Assembly (NCBI GenBank): GCA_038227135.1
Contig: JBBRQC010000007.1
Location: 28,966 to 92,965, forward strand
Length of the DNA: 64,000 nt
DNA from: UBA4720 sp038227135
GTDB lineage: Bacteria; Gemmatimonadota; Gemmatimonadetes; Gemmatimonadales; Gemmatimonadaceae
Direction of reading: 5' to 3'
Under the pieces are notes generated by a model that saw only the letters and a list, made by a program, of their open reading frames with translations, did no database searches and was not told the DNA's origin. Position 1 is the stretch's first letter. Each line of letters begins with the position of its first letter. Shown here in pieces: positions 9,087 through 16,229 of this stretch. The position numbers were made by a program, and so were the translations under genes.

Positions 9087-9760
9087 TTGAGCCGCTGGTT
9101 GTCATCGTTCCTGTTTACAATGCGGAACCTACTCTCGCCAAGGTAGTGAAAGATGTGCGCCGCAATCTTCCCGGCGCGCTGATCATCGGTGTCGACGACG
9201 GCTCGACCGACGGCTCCAGAAAACTTCTGAGAACCGTGGCAGACGAGACGATCGAGTTCGATCGGAACCAGGGGAAGGGCGCGGCGCTGCGTGCGGGATT
9301 CGATGCCGCTCTCAGGAAAGGCGCGGCAGCCGTCCTTACCATTGACTCCGACGGTCAGCACGATGCGGCGTTTGCGCCGGCGATAGTTGGGGCGCTCGAT
9401 CGCGCCGACATCGTCATCGGAACGCGCGATCTCTCGGGCAAAGCAGTGCCCAAGCACCGCCGGATCGCCAACATGATCTCGTCCGCTGCTACCCGGGCCG
9501 TCTCCGGCGGAAAAGTGCGCGACAGCCAATCGGGATACCGTGCGATCAAGTCTGATGTGCTGCGCAAGGTAACGGCGGTGGGCGACCGCTACGAGTACGA
9601 GACAGACTTCATCATTCGTGCGGCACGCGCAGGCTTCACTACTGTTAACGTCCCGATCTCCACGATTTACGGCTCGCCGAGTTATTTCCGGGAATTCAGG
9701 GACGCGTGGCTGGTGATCAAGGTTCTGTGGCGCCACCGCGCCGGAGTCCTTAAACGTTGA
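9083..9760 (+). CDS. Family 2 glycosyltransferase (DPM1/DPG-synthase-like)
   Basis: 225-residue GT-A fold enzyme without membrane helices. It has VIVPVYNAEPTLAKVV, VDDGSTDGSRKLL, GKGAALRAGFDAAL and the DxD-type metal/nucleotide motif in TIDSDGQHD, then DSQSGYRAI. The pattern resembles polyprenol-phosphate sugar transferases. The start is TTG at 9083, overlapping the MerR stop as TTGA, with the AAGAGGGGGG run just upstream as a ribosome-binding site. Donor and acceptor cannot be told from sequence. Confidence 0.88.
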   Translation: MIEPLVVIVPVYNAEPTLAKVVKDVRRNLPGALIIGVDDGSTDGSRKLLRTVADETIEFDRNQGKGAALRAGFDAALRKGAAAVLTIDSDGQHDAAFAPAIVGALDRADIVIGTRDLSGKAVPKHRRIANMISSAATRAVSGGKVRDSQSGYRAIKSDVLRKVTAVGDRYEYETDFIIRAARAGFTTVNVPISTIYGSPSYFREFRDAWLVIKVLWRHRAGVLKR

Positions 9761-10518
9761 GACTCCTCTGCACCAACGACGATGGCATTCTGGCCTTTGG
9801 ACTCGCCTGCCTGATCGAGGCCGCCGAGCCGTTGGGGGAGATCACCGTGGTTGCTCCGGATCGTGAGCAGAGCGCGACGAGCCATTCCCTGACGCTGCAT
9901 CATCCGGTGCGGCCCATCGAGCGTGGTGAAAGAAGGTTCCAGGTTGACGGCACCCCCACCGATTGCGTGATGCTGGCCGTCGAAGCGCTGATGCCGGAGC
10001 GTCCGGATTTCGTGCTGAGCGGGATCAATCACGGACAGAACATGGGCGAAGACGTTCTGTACTCGGGCACCGTCGCCGCGGCGATGGAGGGACTTTCACT
10101 GGGTATTCCGTCCGTCGCGATTTCATTCGCGGGCGGAGATCTGCGGGCTGATGTGAGCATGCTGCGAGATCAGATCGAGCCCCTTCGCGACCTGCTCAAG
10201 CACGTGGTCTCCCTTCGCGCGTTTCCGGAGCACACGCTTCTCAACGTCAATCTTCCGCCATTGCGCGGCGACGACATCCGCGGCGTTCGACTCACCAGGC
10301 TGGGCCGACGCGTGTATTCGGATTCGCTGAAGCCCATGCAGGATCCGTGGGGACGCCAGATATACTGGATCGGCGGCGGCTCGATCGAGTGGTCGGGAGA
10401 AGAGAGCTCGGACTTCCGTGCCATTCAGGAAGGCTACATATCCGTGACGCCATTGCACCTCGACCTCACTCATCACGCGATGCTTGCCGCAGCGGAGAGT
10501 TGGTGGCAGCGCCCGTAG
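9757..10518 (+). CDS. surE: 5'/3'-nucleotidase SurE
   Basis: Metal-dependent nucleoside monophosphatase/exopolyphosphatase of stationary phase. The first residues RLLCTNDDGI carry the metal-binding Asp pair (D8, D9). VAPDREQSATSHSLTLH, GTPTDCVMLAVEAL and SGINHGQNMGEDVLYSGTVA are all SurE hallmarks. 253 residues is typical. It starts with TTG in a TTGA overlap. The following pcm gene overlaps its end, the widespread surE-pcm pairing linked to stress and protein repair. Confidence 0.95.
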   Translation: MRLLCTNDDGILAFGLACLIEAAEPLGEITVVAPDREQSATSHSLTLHHPVRPIERGERRFQVDGTPTDCVMLAVEALMPERPDFVLSGINHGQNMGEDVLYSGTVAAAMEGLSLGIPSVAISFAGGDLRADVSMLRDQIEPLRDLLKHVVSLRAFPEHTLLNVNLPPLRGDDIRGVRLTRLGRRVYSDSLKPMQDPWGRQIYWIGGGSIEWSGEESSDFRAIQEGYISVTPLHLDLTHHAMLAAAESWWQRP

Positions 10519-11162
10519 AGCACGAGCTCCGCGGTCCGCGCCGTCGCCTTGTCGAGCTCCTTCATGACCAGGGGATAAGAGATCTGGCCGTGCTTCACGC
10601 GATCGACCAGACCCCGCGCCACCTATTCGTGCCCACCGGTGTGCGTCACAGAGCCTACGAAGACTCAGCGCTTCCGATCGGGAACGGGCAAACGATCTCG
10701 CAGCCGTCGATCCACGCCCGCTATCTCGAGCTCCTCAAGCTCACGGGCAACGAGAAAGTGCTCGAAATCGGGACGGGCTCGGGCTATCAGACGGCGCTAC
10801 TGTCGCAGCTCGCGGCTCAGGTCTTCTCCATCGAACGCATTCCAGAGCTGCTGGACAAGGCGCGCGAAACGATCAGGCTGATCGGGGCGCGCAATATTTC
10901 ATTTCTGCTCGGAGACGGTACGTTGGGCTGGCGCCAGTACGCCCCGTTCGATGCGATCCTCGTAGGCGCGGGAGCACCCGACGTGCCATCGACATATCAT
11001 GAGCAGCTGACGGAAGGCGGCCGCATCCTCATCCCCCTCGGCGACAAAGAAGATCAGACGCTATATATGTTCAAGCGTCGGGGAGATGAACTCGAGCAGA
11101 CGGAAATCGCCCCGGTGCGGTTCGTGCCGCTGGTGGGCAAATACAGCTGGGGGGAGAATTAG
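10503..11162 (+). CDS. pcm: Protein-L-isoaspartate O-methyltransferase
   Basis: SAM-dependent repair enzyme that methylates isoaspartyl residues. The glycine-rich SAM loop VLEIGTGSGYQTALLSQL, GNGQTISQPSIHARYLE and a C-terminal ILIPLGDKEDQTLYMF block are present. The frame is open further upstream, but that part is antisense-like within surE. GTG at 10503 gives MAAPVEHELRGPRRRLVELL and a 219-residue protein of normal length that overlaps surE by 16 bases. This start is inferred from family length. Confidence 0.94.
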   Translation: MAAPVEHELRGPRRRLVELLHDQGIRDLAVLHAIDQTPRHLFVPTGVRHRAYEDSALPIGNGQTISQPSIHARYLELLKLTGNEKVLEIGTGSGYQTALLSQLAAQVFSIERIPELLDKARETIRLIGARNISFLLGDGTLGWRQYAPFDAILVGAGAPDVPSTYHEQLTEGGRILIPLGDKEDQTLYMFKRRGDELEQTEIAPVRFVPLVGKYSWGEN

Positions 11163-11869
11163 TGCCACAGAGCCCGCAACGTCCGTTCGTTCCACACCGC
11201 ACTCCCAAAGCGGCGCGACCGGTTAGCAGTCGATCCGAGTTCCGCCTGGGCCGACCTTTCGTGCCCGGCTCGGCAAGCGATGTACCTGATGCCTTGCCCG
11301 CGGTGTCGGCCGCACCTGTCGCACCCGTCGCACAGGTTCCGGAATTCGCCGAAGCTCCCCGCAGCGACCGCGAGCAGCTTCCGCCCATCGAAGTATTTCT
11401 TGACGACAAAGCATTTCCTGGGGTCGAGGAATCGCGCGAGCTTCCGCCTGTTGAACACTTCCTGGATCCGCTGCCGGCCGTCGGGGGTTTCGCTCCCGAC
11501 ATGGCTGGCGCGTTGCTCGATGACTCCACGGTTGCAGTCGACTATCTGCTGCCAACGACCGGTCGTCCGGAGACGGAAGCGGGGTGGGGAGTGGATGACT
11601 GGCAGCAATACGATTGGCGTGCCGCCGCAACACTGGGAGAGGGTGCGGACTCTCAAGCGTCCAACGAATGGGCGACGACGAACTGGGACACCGGCACGCC
11701 CGGCGCCCGGAAAAAGCTGAGTGCAGCACAAGCCATTGCCAACGCGCTCGACCAGATTGCTCAACAGATCAGAGAGGGAGATTTGACGATTCCGTCTCCG
11801 GGTGGCGCGCTCACAGACCCGGGAGCGATTGCTGCCACATTAGCCGCATTGTTGGGAGTGAGACGCTAG
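11162..11869 (+). CDS. Uncharacterised protein with repeated RPFVP and LPPxExFLD motifs
   Basis: I do not recognise this 235-residue protein. It is rich in Pro, Ala and acidic residues, has no signal peptide or membrane segment, and is probably disordered for most of its length. Two kinds of short motif occur twice each: RPFVP near the N-terminus (RPFVPHR, RPFVPGSA) and QLPPIEVFLDD / ELPPVEHFLDP in the middle. A Trp-rich segment (GWGVDDWQQYDWRAAATLGE) and a helical C-terminus (AAQAIANALDQIAQQIREGD) follow. The GTG start shares one base with the pcm stop, and acyP follows after 6 bases, which supports a real, co-expressed gene. The motif layout suggests a scaffold or peptide-ligand protein (inference). 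Confidence 0.8.
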   Translation: MPQSPQRPFVPHRTPKAARPVSSRSEFRLGRPFVPGSASDVPDALPAVSAAPVAPVAQVPEFAEAPRSDREQLPPIEVFLDDKAFPGVEESRELPPVEHFLDPLPAVGGFAPDMAGALLDDSTVAVDYLLPTTGRPETEAGWGVDDWQQYDWRAAATLGEGADSQASNEWATTNWDTGTPGARKKLSAAQAIANALDQIAQQIREGDLTIPSPGGALTDPGAIAATLAALLGVRR

Positions 11870-11875
11870 CGGCGA

Positions 11876-12151
11876 ATGGAAAGCATTCACCTCGAAGTCA
11901 GCGGTCGCGTCCAGGGCGTCGGCTTTCGGTGGTTTGTGACGGACAAGGCGCGCCGGCTCCAATTATCCGGGTGGGTGAGAAACCGCCCCGACGGAAATGT
12001 GGAGATCGCTGCCTCGGGACCAGCGGAAGCTCTTGCCCAACTCGAGTCAGCAGTGAGTACCGGCCCGCCCGGAGCTCAGGTGCAAAAGGTCAACAGACTT
12101 TCACAGGTTCCTGCCGACTCGCTTCAATCTCCTTTCTCGATCGTCCGCTAG
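11876..12151 (+). CDS. acyP: Acylphosphatase
   Basis: Small (91-residue) enzyme that hydrolyses acyl-phosphates. The signature VSGRVQGVGFRWFVTDKA contains the phosphate-binding loop and catalytic Arg, and GWVRNRPDGNVEIAASG contains the catalytic Asn. It is the last gene of the rightward block. Its stop codon TAG shares the CTAG at 12148-12151 with the stop codon of the convergent nucleotidyltransferase gene. There is no clear ribosome-binding site in the 6-base spacer. Confidence 0.96.
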   Translation: MESIHLEVSGRVQGVGFRWFVTDKARRLQLSGWVRNRPDGNVEIAASGPAEALAQLESAVSTGPPGAQVQKVNRLSQVPADSLQSPFSIVR

Positions 12152-12945
12152 CGCTTCTGCCATGCCAACCGCTGGTCGGCCTCGCGGTACCCGGTGGGAA
12201 GCCCTACGTCGAGAAAATCGCCCCGAATCCGGCAACCGGTTAGCCGCCCTCTCCTCAGCAACTGCTGCATCACTGGAATATCGTCGAGCTCTTGTCCGCT
12301 CTGCAGATCTGCTCCCACCTCATCGATCGCCGCGAAAACTTCGGGATGAAATACGTAGCGGCCAACGCCGGTGAAGGCCGATGTCGCGCCCAAGAGATCG
12401 AACGTGGCGTGCCGCGGGCCTTTGTCGGGAATCGACTCAATTGCGTACTCATCGCCTCTGAGACGGCCGGGATAAATGGCAGTCGGTCCGCACCTGTCAC
12501 GATTTGCGGCAGTCAGCTCGACGATCGCAACGACATTCATGCCGGTGCGCTCATGCACTTTGAAGAGCTGCGCCAGCGCGGGCTCGTCACCCAGAAAGAG
12601 GTTGTCGGGAAGCGCCACACCGAAAGTGTGGCTCGCCATGAAGTCGCGACCCAGCCTGATCGCATCAGCGAGGCCGCGCGGGCTCTCCTGCGTGACGACA
12701 TGCACGTGCTCGGGCATTCGTGGACGACCAGCGGCTGCGAGCACCGTCTCGTTCAACTCATCCTTGCCTGGCGCCGAAACGATCAGAACCTCATGGGCAC
12801 CGCTTGCAGCGCATTCCTCCATCACGCGGAGCACGAGCGGGACACCCGCTATGGGAAGGAGCTCCTTGGCCGCACCCTTGGTGAGCGAGGACATCCTCGT
12901 GCCCTTTCCGCCACACGGGATCAAGGCCTTGTCGAGGCCGATCAA
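12148..12945 (-). CDS. Sugar-1-phosphate nucleotidyltransferase (GalU/RfbA-like)
   Basis: 265-residue nucleotidyltransferase of the GalU type. The N-terminus carries ALIPCGGKGTRMSSLTKG followed by AAKELLPIAG, the nucleotide-binding loop and catalytic Lys region. The middle ALPDNLFLGD and GDFLDVGLPTGY near the C-terminus also fit. The start is TTG at 12945, overlapping the galK stop (TTGA); an upstream in-frame ATG would lie deep inside galK. Pairing with galK suggests it turns galactose-1-phosphate or glucose-1-phosphate into the UDP sugar (inference). The exact sugar cannot be read from the sequence. Confidence 0.82.
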   Translation of the reverse strand: MIGLDKALIPCGGKGTRMSSLTKGAAKELLPIAGVPLVLRVMEECAASGAHEVLIVSAPGKDELNETVLAAAGRPRMPEHVHVVTQESPRGLADAIRLGRDFMASHTFGVALPDNLFLGDEPALAQLFKVHERTGMNVVAIVELTAANRDRCGPTAIYPGRLRGDEYAIESIPDKGPRHATFDLLGATSAFTGVGRYVFHPEVFAAIDEVGADLQSGQELDDIPVMQQLLRRGRLTGCRIRGDFLDVGLPTGYREADQRLAWQKR

Positions 12946-14111
12946 CTCGTCAAATCCTCGACCCTGGCGCCGTTGCCAGCGCGCGTCAACCATGTTCCCG
13001 GCTTACGGCCGAAGCGAGCTTGGTATAGCGGCGCGAGATCGTCCGCCGCTTGTGCCAACGCGTCGAGGTCGCCAACCGCGATCGCGCACCCGCCCCAGCC
13101 GGCGCCCGTGAGGCGGGCACCGGTGACCCCAGGTCTGCCGCGGACGTTATCCACGAACCAGTCGAGCTCCGGCGTGGAGCACTCGTAATTGTCGCGCAGT
13201 GATTCGTGGGATTGATAGAGAAGCTCGCCGGCGACCGTGCGCGTCTGCATGAGTTTCAGCACAAGCTTTTCCACGCGCGCATTTTCTTCGACGACGTGTA
13301 CAGCACGCTTCCTGATCTTGGGGGATAGAGCTGCCACGCGCACTTCATCGAGACTGGCGGCGGCGAGGTGCGGCAGGGAAGGGCGAGACCGCCGAAGTAC
13401 AGCGAGGGCTTCCTCGCATTCCGCGCGGCGCTGGTTGAACTGCGAGGCGCGCAGCTTCCTCGGCGACGCAGTGTCGAATATCAGAACGGCGTCGGGCATC
13501 GTCACCTGTTCTGTTTTTAGCGTGTCGCACCAGAGATGCAGAGCGTGACCGTCGAGACATAGAGCGGAGGCGAACTGATCCATCACCCCGGAAGCAACAC
13601 CAACAAATTGTGTTTCGACTTGCCACGACAGCAAAGCGAGTTGTCTCATGTCCGGAGGCTGCGACACTATCGCGGAAAGCGAAACAGCGGTAGCGACCTC
13701 GAGAGCGGCGGAAGAGCTCAATCCCGCTCCCATCGGAACGTCGGACTGAACCGCCGCTTCGAACTGTGGTACTTGGGCGCCACCCCTCTCCATCGCCTCG
13801 CATACTCCGGTCAAGTAGTCCCACCATTGCCCGGAGGCCGCTGCACGCCGCACGTCGAATTCCGCGACTGTAGACTCTCGACGTGAAGCAATTCTGCTGC
13901 GAACCAAATCTGGGCGGGCGCGAACAGCAACGAAGGTGCGACGGTCGATGGCGATCGGCAGAACCTGGCCACCGTTGTAGTCGGTGTGCTCGCCAATGAT
14001 GTTGACTCTGCCTGGCGCGGAGCCGATTACGTGTGGATCGCCGCCGAAAATTTCGCGGAAGTAGTCGCGCGCGTCACCGGCGTTCATCTCCTGCGGGCGG
14101 CTCCCCACCAC
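12942..14111 (-). CDS. galK: Galactokinase
   Basis: GHMP-family kinase that phosphorylates galactose at C1. Family motifs: GRVNIIGEHTDYNGGQVLP near the N-terminus, the phosphate loop PMGAGLSSSAALEVATAV and the C-terminal ARLTGAGWGGCAIAV. 389 residues is the usual size. The GTG at 14111 has AGGGA about 10 bases upstream. An ATG eight codons later (14087) is an alternative start but sits directly against its AGGAG. No galT or galM is present nearby; the coupled downstream gene is a nucleotidyltransferase. Confidence 0.95.
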   Translation of the reverse strand: MVGSRPQEMNAGDARDYFREIFGGDPHVIGSAPGRVNIIGEHTDYNGGQVLPIAIDRRTFVAVRARPDLVRSRIASRRESTVAEFDVRRAAASGQWWDYLTGVCEAMERGGAQVPQFEAAVQSDVPMGAGLSSSAALEVATAVSLSAIVSQPPDMRQLALLSWQVETQFVGVASGVMDQFASALCLDGHALHLWCDTLKTEQVTMPDAVLIFDTASPRKLRASQFNQRRAECEEALAVLRRSRPSLPHLAAASLDEVRVAALSPKIRKRAVHVVEENARVEKLVLKLMQTRTVAGELLYQSHESLRDNYECSTPELDWFVDNVRGRPGVTGARLTGAGWGGCAIAVGDLDALAQAADDLAPLYQARFGRKPGTWLTRAGNGARVEDLTS

Positions 14112-14162
14112 GCGCCGATCGTTCCCTCGAAGAGGAGAGCCAGTTGTACCCCCAACGGATGA

Positions 14163-14176
14163 TCGAACCTGTTCGA
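14163..14176. promoter_or_regulatory. Inverted repeat in the galK upstream region
   Basis: A perfect inverted repeat TCGAAC-CT-GTTCGA lies 52 bases before the galK start, inside the 255-base gap between galK and the tRNA gene. Size and position suit a dimeric repressor operator, for instance of the gal genes. It resembles a LexA-type GAAC/GTTC pair, but the spacing is 2 rather than 4 bases. I see no strong promoter hexamers beside it. The same gap holds the palindrome CTTCTAGAAG (14283-14292) and a 6-bp hairpin GATTCA-GCCG-TGAATC (14309-14324). Confidence 0.35.
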
Positions 14177-14366
14177 CCCGGTTCAGTGGGGTGGACTCTC
14201 CTACGCCGGCGGGTGATTGTCAAGCGACCGGTGGGTCGATCCCGATGCCTGGCAGGGCAATGCAATTGACCTGCATTCCGCACTTCTAGAAGAAACCCTG
14301 CCCGAGTAGATTCAGCCGTGAATCAGCCGGCCTGTTTGGGCTGGGAATATCCGGACTCTGATTTCT

Positions 14367-14440
14367 GCCCCCGTAGCTCAGGTGGATAGAGCAGCGGTTT
14401 CCTAAACCGTTGGCCGGGTGTTCGAGTCACCCCGGGGGCA
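14367..14440 (+). tRNA. tRNA-Arg(CCU)
   Basis: 74-nt cloverleaf. Acceptor stem GCCCCCG/CGGGGGC, D arm GCTC/GAGC, anticodon stem GCGGT/ACCGT with loop TTCCTAA (anticodon CCU at 14401-14403, reading AGG), T arm GGGTG/CACCC with loop TTCGAGT, and discriminator A. The CCA end is not encoded. T33 and A37 are as expected. It stands alone between galK and the TPR gene. Confidence 0.95.
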
Positions 14441-14521
14441 CTGTCTTTTGAGCAGAACAGAGGCAGAACCCTGCTCGAGCGAAGGCTCCTAAACGCCGCC
14501 ACTCCCACAATTTATCCAGCA

Positions 14522-15181
14522 ATGACAAACCCCAGCATTCCGACGAAACGCCTCGGCGCCGATGAAGAGTCATTTACCGAATGGCTCATGCTTCACAAGC
14601 GGGAATTGACCTGGGCGGTCATTGCCTTGGCGGTCGTCATCCTGGGCTACTGGTACTACCAGCGGTCAGAGGCGCTCAAGGCCCAGCGCGCGGAAACTGC
14701 ATACTTCCAGGCTCGCCAATCTTCTGCGGCTGGGAATCTTCCGCTGGCTGTTTCGGATCTGCAGAAGGTCGCGACACGATACGAAGGTACCAGGGCCGGT
14801 GCCCAAGCTTCCATGACACTGGCTCAGGCGCTCTACCAGCAGCAGAAATTCAAGGAGGGGATCGCCGCCCTGAAAAAGGCCGAGGGTAAGGCGCCTTCGG
14901 ACTTCCGGCCGTCTGTCCACGTGCTCGAAGCGGCTGGGTATGAGGAGCTCAAGGACTTTGTCGCAGCGGCAGAGCAATATAAGGTCGCCGCGACGGAAAC
15001 CAGATTTCCTGACGACAAAGCTCAGTATCAGGCGGCCGCAGCCCGGGACTACATGGCTGGCGGACAACCCGAAGACGCCAAGGCGATCTGGACGGAGCTC
15101 GCCAAAGACGACACGGGTCCGATGGCTGCCGAAGCCAAGGTGAGACTGGGAGAGCTTCTCGCCAAGCCGATGACTGTCTAA
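14522..15181 (+). CDS. Membrane-anchored TPR protein
   Basis: 219 residues. A hydrophilic 28-residue N-terminus, one membrane helix (about residues 29-46, LTWAVIALAVVILGYWYY) and a periplasmic part of TPR-like helical pairs (YFQARQSSAAGNLPLAVSDL, then ALYQQQKFKEGIAALKKAEG and the QPEDAKAIWTELAKD segment). This layout resembles the YfgM/TPR_21 type that binds periplasmic chaperones or the translocon; that role is an inference. No clear ribosome-binding site precedes the ATG (TTTATCCAGCA). It is the last plus-strand gene before the convergent region. Confidence 0.85.
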   Translation: MTNPSIPTKRLGADEESFTEWLMLHKRELTWAVIALAVVILGYWYYQRSEALKAQRAETAYFQARQSSAAGNLPLAVSDLQKVATRYEGTRAGAQASMTLAQALYQQQKFKEGIAALKKAEGKAPSDFRPSVHVLEAAGYEELKDFVAAAEQYKVAATETRFPDDKAQYQAAAARDYMAGGQPEDAKAIWTELAKDDTGPMAAEAKVRLGELLAKPMTV

Positions 15182-15221
15182 GATCGCCTGGTGAACACCG
15201 CAATCTGCCTAGGCCAGCGTA

Positions 15222-15249
15222 TATGCGTATAAGATGTATTATGTAAACC
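15222..15249 (+). other. dif: Candidate chromosomal dif site (XerC/XerD recombination site)
   Basis: The 28-bp layout is 11+6+11: left arm TATGCGTATAA (15222-15232), centre GATGTA, right arm TTATGTAAACC (15239-15249). The right arm differs in one base from the B. subtilis XerD arm TTATGTAAACT and is close to the E. coli TTATGTTAAAT. The left arm shares 8 of 11 positions with the E. coli XerC arm GGTGCGCATAA. It lies in the 217-base intergenic gap where the rightward and leftward gene blocks converge, as expected of a terminus. A XerD-type gene is at 33.3-34.2 kb. The comparison sequences are from memory. Confidence 0.8.
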
Positions 15250-15255
15250 ACACAC

Positions 15256-15274
15256 GGTGGATAACTGTGGAAAA
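15256..15274 (-). promoter_or_regulatory. Two adjacent DnaA-box-like nonamers
   Basis: GGTGGATAA (15256-15264) and TGTGGAAAA (15266-15274), one base apart, are each one mismatch from the DnaA box complement TGTGGATAA. A weaker copy on the other strand, TAAACCACA (15244-15252), overlaps the dif right arm. They begin 7 bases after the dif candidate. Whether DnaA binds here is untested. An alternative reading of the cluster as an origin is disfavoured by convergent flanking genes and the lack of dnaA or dnaN. Confidence 0.45.
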
Positions 15275-15398
15275 GTATTTAGATCATGGCTGCCCCACTT
15301 CCTAAGAGCTTTACCAGGTGATGTTTAACGCCTGATGTCTAGAAAGGACTCGAACGAAGGAACCGCCGCCACCAAATCATCCCTCAGGCGACAGTCTG

Positions 15399-16229
15399 TC
15401 AGTCGAGGTCGCGAAGCTCGCCCTCGAAAACGATCCTTCCCTCTCCCCGCAGAGACGCCAGCCAGGCGGACCCCTGCCGGCGTAGCGTCACCACCAACGG
15501 CATGCCTGATCGCGTCCAGAGAGTCGTCTCCTGGGCCGACTCACCCCAACTCGAGAGCATGATCGCGGTAGCGACCGCTCCTGTCCCGCACGCCAAGGTC
15601 TCGGCCTCCACACCTCGTTCAAAGGTCCGGTAGGTAAAGGACCCATCGTGACGTTTGGCCACGAAGTTCACGTTGGCGCCGCTGGCCAGGGCCGGATGGT
15701 TTCGGAGCTCCGGACCCCGCCCCGACACGTCGGCCGTCTCGATGTCCTCGATCTCCACCACCACGTGAGGAACTCCAGCCAAGGCGTAGCCGAGTCGGGC
15801 TTCGCCGTTCTTCGCTCCGAGGTCGCTCGCGTCTGGTCTGACCTCGAGCACGGGATCCAGATCGACTTCGGGAAGCCCGTCACGGATCCGGGCTGGGAGC
15901 GAGCCTGCGGCCGTATGGAGCACGAATCCCCCGGCCTGCGCCATTCCCAGATCTACAGCCAGGTTGGTACTGCAAAGGCTCGCGTTTCCGCAAAGGGCGG
16001 CCTCTGAACCGTCCCTGTTATAGTAGCGCATGCGGATATCGCCACCGGGTGCCTTCTCGAGGAAGACCACCCCGTCCGCGCCGACGCCCGTGCCTCGCGC
16101 CGACAGGCGGCGGATGGTGTCTGGGTTCTCGATCTCGTTCACGGGCCCGTCTGCCGCGTTGAACACCACGAAATCGTTTCCCGACCCAGTCATTTTATAG
16201 AAGCGTTGATGGCTGCGGTGCTGGGACAT
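15399..16229 (-). CDS. dapF: Diaminopimelate epimerase with altered active-site loop
   Basis: Converts LL- to meso-diaminopimelate for lysine and peptidoglycan. 276 residues. FYKMTGSGNDFVVFN starts the first half; the two catalytic cysteines are C80 (LCGNASLCS) and C214 (LACGTGAVA). The usual first motif is CGNGARC, so here Gly, Ala and Arg are replaced by Ala, Ser and Leu while the Cys and Asn remain. The start is the ATG at 16229, overlapping the previous stop (TGATG) with GGAGGA four bases upstream; an in-frame ATG eight codons earlier is less likely. It is the last gene of the long envelope operon. Confidence 0.92.
   Translation of the reverse strand: MSQHRSHQRFYKMTGSGNDFVVFNAADGPVNEIENPDTIRRLSARGTGVGADGVVFLEKAPGGDIRMRYYNRDGSEAALCGNASLCSTNLAVDLGMAQAGGFVLHTAAGSLPARIRDGLPEVDLDPVLEVRPDASDLGAKNGEARLGYALAGVPHVVVEIEDIETADVSGRGPELRNHPALASGANVNFVAKRHDGSFTYRTFERGVEAETLACGTGAVATAIMLSSWGESAQETTLWTRSGMPLVVTLRRQGSAWLASLRGEGRIVFEGELRDLD

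Noticed and set aside
14081..14087. AGGAG-ATG as the galK start
   Set aside because: The purine run touches the ATG with no usable spacing; the GTG at 14111 is kept, with the ATG noted as an alternative.
14450..14476. Inverted repeat GAGCAG ... CTGCTC after the tRNA gene as a terminator
   Set aside because: The loop is 15 bases, the stem only 6, and no T-run follows.
15222..15280. Reading the AT-rich pocket and DnaA-like boxes as the chromosome origin
   Set aside because: Flanking gene blocks converge rather than diverge, no dnaA/dnaN/gyrB nearby, only two good boxes, and the dif arms explain the AT-rich part better.
15335..15562. 75-codon plus-strand open frame after the dif region
   Set aside because: Two thirds overlaps dapF in antisense; basic low-complexity product without similarity that I can see.
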